The notes under the pieces: model-generated | The model's input: the letters and a program-made list of their open reading frames with translations, nothing else | Told to the model about the DNA's origin: nothing | The model's database searches: none | In this document: positions 1 to 13,900 of the stretch, in pieces | Layout: each line of letters starts with the position of its first letter | Numbering within the stretch: position 1 is the stretch's first letter | Program-made: the position numbers and the translations under genes | Origin: Gymnorhina tibicen | Taxonomy: Eukaryota > Chordata > Aves > Passeriformes > Artamidae | Length of the DNA: 64,000 nt | Direction: 5' to 3' | Assembly (NCBI GenBank): GCA_013399875.1 | Contig: VXAZ01006807.1 | Span: 248,001 to 312,000, forward strand

Positions 1-3000
1 GTTTTAAACCAAGCAAACTCTTCTTTATTTCAGAACCAAATTTTTAAAGAATGGACCCTGAATGGGGTTTCCAGGTTTTCAGATGTGCCTTTTGTAAGCC
101 TTTGAAGGGATTTAGCATTCAGAGGATTGACAGGTTTAGTCAATAAAATCTCACGGCACCATTACTTCAAGTCCCTTTGGAATGAAGAGACCATCTAATC
201 TAGCAGCAGAACACTGAATGTATGTAACTCATTAATCCTACAGTTGAGAGTCTAAATAAAAATTGATTATTATCAGATTTTTTTTAATGAAAGCATTTCA
301 TATGCTGGTTCTGCCAAAGGTGCTGCTCAGTGTGGTTGTCCAGGTATTGCACCTTCTCAAGAAGGGAGATGTCAAGTCTTTGTGCTCCAATTCCATCAGC
401 ACTGTTTCATTGCTCTCAGTTGTGCTTTCAGTTCTGTAATCATACTTACGTGAGAGTGAGATGAGAAAAGCCTTTCATACTGGACTCAGATGAATTGCAC
501 AGGTGTAGCTGAATGCAAACTGCTTCATGCCAAAACTTCGTATCAGAGGTGCCTAAGGGGTTATGATTAATACAAGCTTCTAAAAGTGTGACACTGAAAT
601 GTCTTCGCTGGGAAATTGATTATAATTCCTCTAAGATAAACCATCAGACATATTCATCTCATCTGTAATTTTGCTATAAAATCTCCTGTAATACTTCAAT
701 ATTTTTTGCATTCCTGATAGTCAAACACAAACAGAATAGTAGTGATAGATGTGTCTTCTCTGAAGATATTATTACTTCCAAGCTCACTGCAGTACCCCCA
801 AAGGAGTGCTTCTGAGATTCTTGTCTCTTGCAGGACAATGGGATTCGTATTGTTTGCAGACACAACAGATTGAACAATCAAAAGTGACAGAAAGGTGTAT
901 TATATGCCTGTAGGCAACCATTATTAACTCCCACTACTAGTCCTGAAAATATTCCTGTTGTAATTGCTTGGATTCCATGGGACCCAAAGCTGGTTATTTT
1001 ACCACTCCTGGTGATTTTCAACATGTAATATTTATCAAATACTATTCCTTTGTTTGTGATTAATCCCTTGCTGAAGGACAGTGTTTGTTAAGGAAAACAG
1101 TGTTCTGGGTTTTAAAGGACATTTTAAAAAAACACTTTTAAAAAATTAAGTGCCAACAGCCCTATTACATATCTAGATAGCCCAGTGCCTTTTTCAGAGC
1201 ACATCAACTATTAAAACTACAAATACATGTTATATAATGAAACAAAGTGCCAGCGTAGAAGTTTATCAACAGGCACAAGCAGTTCTTAAGCAAGAGGAGC
1301 CACTTCCAGTGGTTTTTTGTAGCAATGGGGGTCTGGATCATCTAATAAATGTTCTGCAGACTCTCCTCTCTGCATCCTACTACAAGTTTCCCCAAAACTT
1401 GTAACAACAAATTTTTTTCTCTCTCTTCCTCTCTCAAACAAAACGTGATTGTGTGTTTCCTTAGTTTCCTTTTCCCTTCAAAAAGGGCTTGGGAAGGAAA
1501 CCATCGTAGAACAAAATAATAAAATGATAATAAGCATTTGCATATGATCCAATAAAATACAAGTAAGAACCAAAACTAAAGTTGCACACTAAATTAATAT
1601 TTCTCTATACATATCACATCCCTTTTCCCTGTCTTTTCTTTCTCCAACCCTAAAGACAACAGAGTAAGACCTTTAGGAAGGAAAATAATTTCTCTATATA
1701 TCCTTGAAGAATTTAGTGCTCTGTGGGCCTAATCCCTTTATGGCTTTTGAGAGTTAAAATAACACATAACTTCTAGCTGTCACAGTAGTAAAGTGTACTG
1801 AAGCCAAAAGAAAGCCAAGAATATCTACAGGGACCACTCTGAGTAGGGATCAACAAGTTTCTTGAAGTTCAATCTCCTAATATGTGCCAAAAATTCATGT
1901 TCCTGCTTGTTTGTAATTTGCTTCACATGAAAATGACCTTCATTATCTTTTCCCCATAATGTTCTGAACTTACACAGCCCTTTCATGCACAGACGAGCCC
2001 ACTTTTGTGGTAAAAAACTGCTCATGGTAAAGAAATGAAAGGTCAGGAAACTGTCTCCACTTGCAACATTTGTTTAAGGAAAGGTAGTGGAAGATTAGAA
2101 AAATTCTTTATTACTTCCCTATAATCCCACTACATTCTTGAAACAACTATTTTAGCTACTTGCCTATAAAGAGTAGGTTAAAATATTTTTTACATTCCTT
2201 TTGCTCCTTGACCATGACATACGCAATCTTTCACAATATTTTTTCAGAAGAAAATATGCATGTTTCTTCCAAAAAGTATGTCAAGTTTTCTCCTTTAACA
2301 GATGGTGACAGTAGTCCTTATCATATTTCCTCATAGCCTTAGATTTTAAGCAAAACATCTTGGCAAATCAAGAGGTATAAATAAAGATTCAGATGTTTAT
2401 TGAACACCACATAATTTAAATAAATCATATTTATGAATGTCTGGCTGAGCAGAATTGATTGCCAACATATACCCTTTGGGCCTGTGTTTGTTATCTGATG
2501 TTTATCTCAGACTGGAAAACATAGCATGTGAATCATTTATCCCTTTTTGTACTCTCCTTTTCCCTACTTTTCAAATTTTTTCAAAATCACTATTTAAAGA
2601 AAAAACCCCATTACTTTGAAATGTACTTGTATGCCAACTAAGTTTGGCGTGTGAGAATCTGAAATAATTAAAACCCAATAATTACCAAATAAATTAATCA
2701 AATAAGCCCTCACTAAATGCCCCATTTCCTCTTCACATAAAAATGAATGTGAAAAACTTCTTACATTTCAACATTGGGCTTTCAAAAATTTGGCATTTCC
2801 CCCTTAGCAAGTAGGCTGCAGAAGTATGAACTCTGTGCTAAACAAGCTCTGAATTCTTGAGAGGTGTGATGCTGGCAACACGCACCAGCAAATCAGACAG
2901 ACACGAGTGCTGTGAAGGGACACAACACGAGCAGTGATCCTCCCGATCCCCCGGCCCGGGGCAATTCAAACTCTGCAAGCCACACTGCCAAACCCAGGAG

Positions 3001-4312
3001 GTGTTCTCACACTCCCACCACGACTGCTGTTTTTTCCAAACTGAGCTTCAATAATTTATTCCCACACGTATTGTCAACAGCTGATCTAGTATAACACTGG
3101 CAGTGTCTGGAAGAAACAGAGAAAAAACATTTTCAACGCTGCAGGCCAAATCATGGGACTGACATTGATAGTAGCCTTGCAAGATAATCAATCTACAGAC
3201 CTGAACAGAAACTGCAAATATTCCTTAACTTTGCCATGTTCTTTCAAAGAGTGGAAAAAGTATCCAACAAAGACTATCTAAGTATCCCCACAAGATATAA
3301 GAAATAAATCTTAAAACCACATAGTGAATGGATTTTTATACTTTATTTTTAAAACTACTATTGCAATGAAACTTAGTAGGAAAAACTATCGGTCTTTTAA
3401 GATGTTCATGCAAATAAGGGTCACCCAGGTTTTTTAGCACGGGTATGTTCATAGATGGCAAATTCATACATTCCAAAGTACAAGTGTCAGTACCCATAGC
3501 AAGATTTGATTTCCTTCTCATTTACATTTTGATATGTGTACTAAAGTGGATGGAGTACATTCAGCAACGTCCCAGCCTCAATAAAATGTTATGTGCTGTT
3601 TCCACCTCTCATATGCACCAAGTCTGAAAGTCTTCTCTCTTAAAAAGCTTTCATGGTGGCAATTATGTCTCCTTTCCCATCTCCTGAAGTTCCTCTTCAT
3701 CACCTCCAGAAATCTCTCATTACACTATAATTTTTATATGAATATTGTTACTAAAAGCATCACTCTTTCCAAAACAGAATTTCTCATTTTTCCTTCTTTG
3801 TTTCCAGAAAACTTTAAAAAATTATTTTAGATAAGAATATTTAAAAGAAGATCCACCTCAAAATTAATGTATTGTCATTGGTTGAATTTGTTTTAAAACT
3901 AGGAAAACAGAAATTTTGTTCAGTATTTGAATCTCCAACCATCAGAATTAAATATCATTGTTCTCAGCTTCATGTTCCCAAATAAAACAGCAGCTGAAAA
4001 AGAAAATTATGACTGTGTCCTGGGTGGCAACAAATAGAACCAACCTCTGAAACCCGTCTTCAAAAGAGATTTTTTTAAATAATTCACTCAAAAGGCCTGC
4101 ACACAAAGGACATCATGAGAACCTGCTTCCCTTGGTTAGCAAACTAGTCCCAGACTGAGCATCTGTACATATGGAGGAGTCAACATTGAACTTCATGCAG
4201 AGATCAGAGGAGCACTTGTGCCCAATGGTTATGGTAGGTATTCCATTTAGCAAGGAAGCTACTGAATGTCCTTCTCAGTGGATTTGAGACATATGATGAA
4301 TTGGAATAACTT
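1..4312. other. AT-rich upstream DNA, no gene seen
   Basis: Non-coding DNA upstream of the ZMYND11 promoter. Reading frames are all under about 70 codons, and none resembles a known protein or is flanked by convincing splice sites. I see scattered A/T runs but no recognisable full repeat or RNA gene. It could hold distal regulatory elements, which cannot be judged without alignment to other birds. Confidence 0.6.
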
Positions 4313-4319
4313 TATCTCA
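4313..4319. repeat. Left target-site duplication of the solo LTR
   Basis: TATCTCA here is repeated exactly at 4951-4957 on the other side of the LTR. A perfect 6-7 bp match at both LTR borders is the footprint of integrase-mediated insertion, and it shows that this copy's ends are intact. Confidence 0.75.
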
Positions 4320-4784
4320 TGTACCAGTTTTGGCTGGGATGGGGTTCGTTTTCTTCAGAGCAGCCAGCTGGCTGCTGTTTTGGATTTGTGTCCAAAACAG
4401 TGGTGGTAACACAGGGGTGGTTTAGGTATTGCTCAGCAGTGCTTAAACAGACTGAAGGTTTTCTCTGCTTCTCACCCCCCACCCCCCCGGCAGCGGCGAC
4501 TGGGGATGCACAAGAGTTAGCAAGAGGTTGGGAGGGGACAGAGCCAGGACAGCTGACCCCACCTGACTGAGGGGTATCCCACACCATGTGGAGTCATGGT
4601 CAGCAATAGCAGCGGGGAAAGAAGGAACAAAGAGGATACTTGGAGTGATGCTGTTTGTCTTTCCAAGTCGCTGTTAAGCATGATGGAGCCCTGCTTTCCT
4701 GGAGATGGCTGACATCTCGCCCATGGAAGCAATGAATGAATTCCTTATTTTGATCTGCTTGAGTGTGCAGCTTTGGCTTTACCC

Positions 4785-4790
4785 ATTAAA
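4785..4790 (+). promoter_or_regulatory. LTR polyadenylation signal (ATTAAA)
   Basis: ATTAAA is followed by a T-rich tract in the 3' third of the LTR, where the R-region poly(A) signal is expected. It is the main evidence for the + orientation of the element. Confidence 0.5.
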
Positions 4791-4862
4791 TTGTTTTTAT
4801 CTTGATTCATTACTTTTCTCACTTTTACCCTTCCTGTTCTCTCCTCCTTCCCACTGGGGTAG

Positions 4863-4910
4863 AGTGAGTGAGTGAGTGAGTGAGTGAGTGAGTGAGTGAG
4901 TGAGTGAGTG
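4863..4910 (+). repeat. (GAGT)n microsatellite, about 12 units
   Basis: An uninterrupted tetranucleotide array near the 3' end of the solo LTR. Related LTR copies, as I recall them, carry only one to three GTGA/GAGT units at this place, so this copy has probably expanded after insertion. It is probably length-polymorphic. Confidence 0.95.
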
Positions 4911-4950
4911 GCTGTGTGGGGCAGATCTTCCTGATGGGGTTAACCCACAC

Positions 4951-4957
4951 TATCTCA
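4951..4957. repeat. Right target-site duplication of the solo LTR
   Basis: An exact copy of the 7 bp at 4313-4319. The last base of the LTR is ambiguous by one position, because the LTR may end in CAC or CACT. Confidence 0.75.
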
Positions 4958-7900
4958 AAATGATAAAAATCCCTCTTTCTGATAGAAAAGCATGCAAGCA
5001 TTCACAGGCAGTATAATCAGGTCACCTTTTTATTCGCAGTGCCTTACCAGGACAGAGCACACAGCGCTTTCAGATGCAGACCTGCTTACAGTTATTCATA
5101 TTTGGAGTTGGCAATGAGAATGGTATCTTAGACCATACAAACCAGGAGCACCAGTGCTTTAAGGTCAATTGCTCTGGCAGTGAGCCCCATCTGCCCTTTC
5201 TCTCCAAGATGATCTTTCTTAGTTTGCTTTTATCTGTTCTTGCATGGAAGTCTTGTGATTTTCTTCTCATCAAATTCAAGGAAAGAGGTTAGGATGATCT
5301 TATTTATGTGCAGTGAAGTAGAAAGCAGTGGTTTGAAAGCAATCACAGTTTACTGTGGCAGTATGTACTCTATGTTTGCCTGCCAGGCATCTATTTTACA
5401 TTTTGCACAAATATACAGGGCTGAGTGTTTTGTGCAAAGGGTTCCCTCCTCCCCCTTCAACCTTTTGATAGCTTACAAAATACGTGGGGAAGAAAAATCT
5501 TAGAAAATAAAATACTGACCCAGTTGCAGACAAATGGTTCTAAGATTTGAAACTACAGATTCAACCAAGCCCACACCAGGATAATGTTGATCCCCTCCTG
5601 TGCAATGTCCACTCAGACATGAAGGTTTGTGCCTCCAGTGTCTTCTTTCCTCCCTTGAAGTCCACGTAAGTCCTTCTCCGTGATGGAACACTCACACAGT
5701 CGGTGCTCCCTTAAGCAATATTGAGAGCGGCAGAAAAAAGATATAAAATGATAGAATGTAAGCAAGACAACAAGGTTGATTAAAAAACCCCATTACTCTC
5801 CTGGCCTCTTTTCCCTGGTGTCTTCGTTGACTCTGCAGTTGCTGATCGTTCCAGCTGAGCAGGGTCTCAAGTCCTTCCTGCCCTCCCTTTCCTGGCTGTC
5901 ACCAACACTACTCCACAGCAGGCAGAAAATGGATACTACTGTCGGGCTTATGCTTGTTTTCTCTTTGAAGAATCACTCTGCAGTCTGATGCAGCATGGGC
6001 TCTGTAAGTGATGCATGTGATTTGTGATTTCTTTCCCGTTACGTAAGGCAGAAGACTCTCTCCATGCAGATTCACTGGAATTCAGATTAGGCTCTTCCTA
6101 TATAATAGAGAAGTTTATTTCATCTCACATTCACCTTAGCATTTACAAAAATTTCCCAAGGAAGAAAGCAGGCCCCAACTCATCTACAAGTGAGACCTTC
6201 AGTAAACTTTGAAACTTAGTAGCATGGAAGTGATTTATTGAGTTGCTAGAAAGAATGGAGTTTCCTGTTCTGCCTTGCTAAATCATTTTTGTAAAATATT
6301 AAAAGTGAGCTCCTATTTCTCTTTTGTATTCATGCCTGTAAAAACAGCCTCGAAATCTATGAGATTATTTTGCTATATTTCAATGTAAACAGAAGAAATG
6401 GAACAGCTCTAAAGGCGACACTCAAGCTACATTTTCTTGACTTCAAGAGGGCTTTAAATTACCTTTGAATTCAGAGATGTAAAGTGTGGCCTAACAGAGG
6501 GTCTGACTGTACAGATGCAGGGGAAATATGAAAGCGTAAGAAATCCGTCATGACTTTTTTTTTTTTTCTGTACTCTCAGAGTTATACTTAGAAATTCTGG
6601 CATTGCTGGAGCTCTTACTATAGTCTATAAAACACACTCAAAATCCTACATATTTACAAATGGTTCTCAGCAGGTATTTTAAAATGGCATTGTAACTTGA
6701 ATTTTCTGTGTCTCTTTACTAATACAGCATGTTTTAAAATTTGACATTTGTTCATGGCCAAAAAAATTGTGATTTTTTTAAACATATACTGTTACACCTC
6801 TATTTAGATATCTAAGTACTACAACTTTCATGGCCTTAATAAACGAGAGATGCATACACTACTACTGATGTGTTTAGAAAAAGATGTTGGGGACCAGATC
6901 CCTTTTTTTTCCCCATTGCCGCTTCCAAAATTCCAGTGAAATGTACTTAAAACTTATTGTGCTTTCTAAATGCTAGCACAATTACTATTTATACTGCCTG
7001 AAAATCAGAATAATTTTTCCAAAAATAAGCAGTGGAGTAGGAAAAGATCAATAATATCTCTGTGTAGCAGAAATAATCAGTATGATCTGTGTTCTACTGC
7101 TGAATTAAATGATTCACATGTATGGTCCTGCAAACCACAGGCAAGCTAAGCAATAGTCTTCTGGAGTGCAGATGGCTTCTATGGCTCTAATATGACAAAT
7201 GGCAGTAGAGTTCCACTATCCCCTCTCTATTTCATAGTATCACAGAAGGACTGCTATATAGTATCTCCAAGCATTTTTATTATAAGCCTCAATTTAAAAA
7301 CATATGTAATTTGCTGGATGAAATCAGTCATAGCTACTTCCTTCCCAGGACAGCTCTAAAGCAAAGTTTAATCAATTCTATTTATCCATTTTTAATATCC
7401 GAGAGAGACAAAAATGAATACGTGACAGCTGTTGCTATTAATAAAGGCCCTACTTTTTTAGTTTCCATTTTTCACATTGTGTTCTTTCAAAACAAAAGCT
7501 ACGAGGAGCTTAGGGTTGTATTAACTTTTCTGACTTAGAAAACTTATTTTTATACATTTATTTTTAACATTTCTGATGTTGTTAACTCAGGTTGTATGTG
7601 TATGCTCAAATATTAAGATATTACTGTGCTTGCTAACTCATGCATGTCTTGATACATTAAAAAAGCTGTTTAAGAAACAGAAGTTCCTAATTGCTTGGAA
7701 ACCATGGGCCTTCCATGCAGAGAAAGTCAGCTTTTCCATTTTTTTAAAATGTATATTATGAAGACAACTAAATAGTAAACAGTTAAATTAATGTCTTTCA
7801 CACACTAACAGGCACTAGACATGACACATTTAATTCCAGTAATTGCAAACTGTACTTCCATGGATGTACATTCCAATCAATCTCTCACTGCTCGCTAGAC

Positions 7901-10900
7901 TTGCAGCAAACAGTTTGCTCACATTAATAGCAACAAAATTATTTGTCTAGGGCAATGGTTATTGGAATTCTGCTTTGACTTTAGGGTTGTCTGTGTGGAT
8001 TAACTTTTCTTAAGATTAACTGGACTCACACATATTTCTATTAATTTGAGTGTGCAGGCAGTATAATAAAGAAGCAATGTCTGTAGCGATAAACAAAGGA
8101 GTGCTAAGGTCCAAGCACAGCCACTGGCACATGTCACAGATTCTGTTCAATGGTTAACATGGTTTTTGAGGAGGAAAAAAAAAGCCAAGCCAGATTTAAG
8201 GGTATTACAACCCAGACACTACTCCCAATAGGCTGTTTAGACGAGAACATTGTATTTTGGAGGTAACAGAATTTAGGCACCTGAATGTAAGGCATGTTGT
8301 GTAGGCTGCTGCCAGGGCTAGATAGCAGTGAGGGACACATTCTATGCATTTATCCATCAGACAGTGTTGCTTATGATCAAAATACTAACCTAAACTTCTA
8401 TTAAAAAATTGTACAGTGGTCACTCTATTTTGGCATTTTATTCTTTGCTACCTCTTTTTGAAGTCTCAGCTACAACAATAATGTCCAAATACACCATCTA
8501 AACCTTAAGTCAGTTGTGTAAAAACTTTCCTGTAGACCTACTGCTTCAAATGTAGCAAAGGCTTTTTGGTTTTAATTTGGTCTTCAATTTGTTACACCTC
8601 CTGTAATCCATTCTACTTTACTCTACTTACTGCAACAATATTCTCCTTTCATTAACTACACAAGTTCATGTTCAAGTAGTTATCCAACATGACCATTGGC
8701 TCCTTTCAGAGTTACTAAACTACGTCTTACATTCTGTAGCATACAGCTCTGGTCTTTATTCTTCACTTCTCTAAGGAACAATGATCTTTTTAATTTATTT
8801 TTATTTTAAAGAAGGGGCCATCTGTGAGAAAGCTTGGAAGCATCTCTTTGTTAACACTTTCAGCAGCTTGTGAGCTTCCCAATTTTTAAAGGCTTTTTTA
8901 TATTTTTCAGTATCATATTTGAACAGGTATTCCCAAAAAAGATAGTACAAATACATTGCTGTCATATATAATGAGTTCAGGTTTGACTTAAACACTCCCA
9001 GGAATGTTCTGTCAGAACTCAAGAGCAGAATTTTGTCAGTCTGCATTGCGCCATGTAAATCTAGTAACTGAGGCAAAAATAATCAAGACTCCAATCCTCC
9101 AAAGGAATGTCTCCTTATCACACTTTGTTTCCATGAAGACATTCCAACAAAACTGCCACCATTACTTCATGGCAAGTTAATTGCTTACAAATAGCTCATA
9201 CCTCCCCACATGCCCTCAGCCTGGGTGTTCATGGTACTGAATGAAAATGCTTGTAAATAACGCAGTTTAACAATTCAATTAGTGTTCTGCAAGGTGTTTG
9301 TAGTTTATAATTTTTTCCCTATGGACATCATGTTTTAACACAGTGTGCATAAATCTGTTCTATCTTTTTTACCACTGGGGGACCCCAAAAATTTCACTGC
9401 AGTAATAAAAAGGCAGAAGTTCACTGCTAGCACCAGCGTCACCTCTCATCTAGGTGGCCTTACTAACCAGTAAAATATAAAAGAGGATACAAACTGGGGA
9501 CACTTGACCACAGAATTCCCATACATTAAGGTGAGCAGCAGCCATGCTGCTACCACAAGGATACTTCGAGTTCATTCCTAGTCACTAAATTCCTAAGAGA
9601 AGGAAGATTTTATTCTTATAGTCCTTGCTTGAACATGTTGTTCATACACACTGGACAGTGCTTACAACTTGACAAATAGGGTTCATTTGTCTCTCCAGGA
9701 ATCTCTACACGTGCATAAAATATTTTGAGATCGTTCAGTCTGAATCCTCTGGCTATTCAAAAAAATTATTTGTGTTTTAGTTTTAGAGGGGTTTTGAATT
9801 CAATTTTTGCCTCTCCTAGTATTTTTGATCACCCGCTAGAGTAACCACGAGTCCTTTGATTTTAAGAAGACACGTATTATCTTCCTTATTCCTCATATGC
9901 ATGGTGTGTACTATGTCCTCATATGCTCACAGTTCAGTAGCTGAAAGCAAATACAACTTTGTACGAGAATGGTCACCTTCTGAGTAAACTAACTGATACA
10001 GTGTTTCGTTTAAAACGAAATGTGCAAAATTTTCTTACAGACACAAATTAGTCCAGGATAAGAATTCAAACACGAACTTTTGTGCGAGTTGATTTGTCCT
10101 GTTTTTATATTATCAAGCACTATGAATTTAACTCTAAAATGAAGCACACTAACTAAGAGGACGGGGGGGAACACTGCCCCCTTTTCAAATGGAGAATCCA
10201 TCTGGAAATTCAATCCCTTTTCCAATAATAATATTATGAGAGAATTATTACAATGCTTTGCTGCTTGATGTTTATTACAGGATCCCCTTTGAAATTTTTT
10301 GTAAACTCCTTGCAGCTTCCTGAGTTTTTATCAGCAGAGAACTGTGTTGCTCTCTACCATGTGTACACCTACCAGTTTGCAACTTTACTGAATAGCATTA
10401 AAAAAATTGTTTCAAATATAAGAATGATTATGTAACACCAGTTCTGTTGATTCATTTTCCAAGTACAATTCTTTCTATTTTTGGTATTTCATAATTTTTC
10501 TGCTTATTTCACCCACAGATTTGAGTACTAACACTATGCTTTATTTTTCTTTAAAAAGTCACACAGAAATTGCTTAGACTCTAAAGTTGTACCAACACAT
10601 CACATTTAGCTTGGTCTTACGTAATGCATAAGAAACTATGTGCAGTGCTTTTTTTTCCCTCCTAAAAATAAAAAAGAAAAGAAATACAACTGTTATTTAG
10701 TGGCACTTGGGCACGATTCCCTAGATCTTTGGAGAGTTATGGGAGAAAGAAGGAAAAACATGTTTGTATGTCTGTCCCAACACCTTGGAGTCCTGCTAAA
10801 CCATTCAAAGGCAATAGCATTTCCAAAGTGAATGCAATACAGTTGTCACCCAGAAGGGAAAACATTCACATAAATAACTGAGATGAAAAGTAGCATGACC

Positions 10901-13900
10901 TATAGTTAAGAACTGAAACATGGGGATGATAAATCTTTCCTTTTATGTTAAAAAATGAACAAATTAGAACTAGTCCAGCACTAAGAAGAGGCTAAAAAGC
11001 ACGGAAATACTAGAAATAAAATATGTGGATTTATGTCCCAATGTTAAAAAATTTATTAAGTGCAGGTATTGAACAGAAAATGTATTATCAAGATTGCCCT
11101 GAGTGACAGACATGTACAGGATGTCAAAATCTGATTATTTTTATTTTTTTTATTCAGGATCAAGGAAATTAGGTGGACTTTTTAAGTTCAGCAATGCAGG
11201 ATATTTAAAGTTACTATTTCAGTAGTAACTGTAATTAGTTACCCTGCTACTAGCTAACCATGACTTTTGATTAGTATGCCTCGTAAATTTACAAGATATT
11301 TCAAACCCCCAGCACTATTCTTGTTAAAGTTAATAGGGTGCTAATAAATTCTTTTTAAAATGAGAAATCTTTAAGTGATTACATTGCCATATGCTGAACA
11401 TAATGCAGCTATTAACTAAGATAAATAGGTAAATAGACAAATACGTAAATAAAATCTATTACTTGCGAATTATCCATAATACATATCCTACATGACACGT
11501 AAGAACAAACAATACACAATCTATTTGTCCCAGTACTCTTTTCAAATCTAATAATTTCAAACAGTCTCAGTGTATAAGTTCCACTTTGGTTAACTTGTCA
11601 TGGCATTCTCTTCCAATTCCATCAGTGTAAGAAGGTTCGTAGTGAAAGGAGAATTAGACTTGAATATTACAATTGATTTTAAGCATGTGATTCCTCACAG
11701 AATGCAATAAAAATTAAATTGGTGATAATGGATCAAAACTATTTTATCTTATCCAACATATTATCTTTAACTTTGGATAAAATAAAAAGCTTTCAAATAA
11801 GGTGTCAGAAACACAGAATGACAGATGTAGATTCTTTTTGTTCCTACATTAGCTTTCATCTTGACCTGAATGGTTCAAAACTGACACAAATGTTGCTATT
11901 AATTAAGCCCATCCTGTACAGCCAATCAGTGATATCTCTAAGAGGTGCAGTCAAGCTGCAGATGATATCAGGATTACATCAAAGCTCCAAGCACATGAAG
12001 ATGGCTTCATGCCAGGCCAGCTTCAGTCTGGTAGGGATCTTTATCTCTGGTAGGCAATGTGTTAGATTTGAGAGCAGCTCTGTTCCAGAAACAATTTTGC
12101 CTCTTTTGTGTAGCATCGCAACTGGAAAAATAAACAATGTGAGACTGGAGCTAATGCTATGCAAAACAATGTATTCCTGGAAACTGGAGCTTGGGAAAAA
12201 GCTGTACAGAGCCGCAACTGGCGATCAGCTCTGGCCTAACGTGGCTTATTAACTTCAGTTAAGTACTAATGACAGCACATTCTCTCTTTCAGAAACATCT
12301 GGATGTCTCTGTTCTGTACAGGGACAGAAATCTGTACACTGGAAAGGCTTGTTAAGCCCAGAGAAGTGCCACGTGAATGCATGGAACCAGCCCGGCACCA
12401 GCACTACCTTGGAGCTAACAAGCCAAGTTTGAACATGGAAGGCTTTGACACAAAGGGCAGAGATGAGTATTTCTGCACTAATTAGCTCCAAGGCAATGCT
12501 GGACCAAAACGGGTTAAGCCTGGATTGTCATGAACTGACTCTGTTTCAAAGGCACTTGAACATCTCTGCACGCTCCTAATGCATGCACCTCCCTTATCCA
12601 TGTATGTCCCCTGTCTTGGGAGGATGGACTCCACTTAATTTAAACACGGGATTTTTTTCCTTACTATTTTCTATACTGGCATTTAAGATGTGCAGTGTAA
12701 TTAGTATTTCCCTGAAATTATGGCATTCATAATGTCTCCATATAAAAGTTCTAGTTCTGTAGTTACTTAATAGCAAAAGGTACTTACTTATTTCCTCATA
12801 GTCACAGCAGGTTTTCTGGCAAATGATGTCTCTCCAATCACAGCATCATCATAAAGTAACAATAGATGCTATTTCAGTCTAAAATGAAATTTAAATTTTG
12901 CGCATTTATTTTGCATAGATATAAATTATTTCCTATATTACACCAACACTGGACAAACCATTGCAAGATAAATTTGATGCACACTTGGAAGCTGACACTA
13001 AAGCTTTTTTTTCTTCCCCACAAAGTATGAAACTGGTGCAAACTTGCTCTGTTGTTTAGAATTAGTTAAAAAATATGGAACTATATTTCTGTTGGCAGAC
13101 TCTGTGCTGAATCAGGCATACACTTTTCATGAAGCATCATGCTGGTGTAAACACATGTCATGTCATATGTCATAAACATATGTCAGTTTACTCACAGGTA
13201 AACTTTTTAGGATAAACCTCTATTCCCAGTTGTGCATGAAAATGTAAAGAGAGAACAGAGTGAAGAAACAAAAAAAGTGCATTTTTGTATCTTAGTCTAC
13301 ATCTATACTTGCTAGACTTAGTTCTGAGTGGGTTTTTTGATTACCAGTTATACCCACAAGGAACTCACACATGTGAGTACTGGCCATAGGGTGTCAGACC
13401 AAAGATCTGCCTCCCCACAATGTACTGTTTTCAACAAACACCCCAGAATGTCTTTAGAAATTCTGCCTGTACAAGCTCCTCTGAGCACTGTGGGTAGCCT
13501 GCACCACACAGCCTGCACAGTGGTGCATGGCCAGGGCCATAGCAAGGAGAGGGAAGCTGAGCAGAAAGGAGGATCCTGGCTGCCGTAGGGTCTACTTCAA
13601 TCCTCATCATGTCAAGTCTGCAAGGACAGCAGCTCTGGGTGGCTTGAATGCATTCCTTAGACAGCTTCATGGAGCAGCAGACATTGGGGGTTCTCTGCTC
13701 TGTGTCCCCCCTCTTGAGACTGGTGTTTTCTTTACAATGCCTAAAACCTAAGGCATCACCCGGGGAAAAAAGGAACAGCATAGCCTTCTCCTTAAGACTC
13801 TCCCATCCTCCAACTGTTTTCAGCTCCATGGTTTTCCTGAGCCTGTTGTTATTAAGGCTTTGTTCCCTTCCCCCAGCTTCCTAAATTAAATGCCTTGCTG

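Larger units (their letters stand above)
4320..4950 (+). mobile_element. Solo LTR of an avian endogenous retrovirus
   Basis: A 631-bp block starts with TG and is bounded on both sides by the same 7-bp direct repeat, TATCTCA (4313-4319 and 4951-4957), as expected of a target-site duplication. If the LTR extends one base further right, the repeat is 6 bp. The text resembles from memory a widespread avian LTR that starts with an accagttttggctggga-like segment and ends in a ggggttaaaccac-like segment. A polyadenylation signal ATTAAA at 4785-4790 sets the + orientation. No gag, pol or env reading frame and no second LTR lie nearby, so this is most simply a solo LTR left by recombination between two LTRs. 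The region where related copies, as I recall them, carry a TATA-like box appears degraded here. The 3' end has expanded into a GAGT microsatellite. The exact family cannot be named without a repeat library. Confidence 0.8.

Noticed and set aside
4312..4732. Open frames of 70-91 codons on both strands within the LTR
   Set aside because: They lie inside LTR sequence, which is non-coding in this kind of element, and show no protein similarity.
7231..7252. TTTCATAGTATCACAGAAGG, resembling a reversed CR1 tail
   Set aside because: Only about 20 bases match, with mismatches and no CR1 body beside it. Too weak to call.
13376..13440. Segment GGTGTCAGACCAAAGATCTGCC, resembling the GGTCAGACCAAAGGTCC motif of old amniote repeats
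   Set aside because: The similarity is short and the rest does not follow the remembered repeat. A repeat-library search would be needed.
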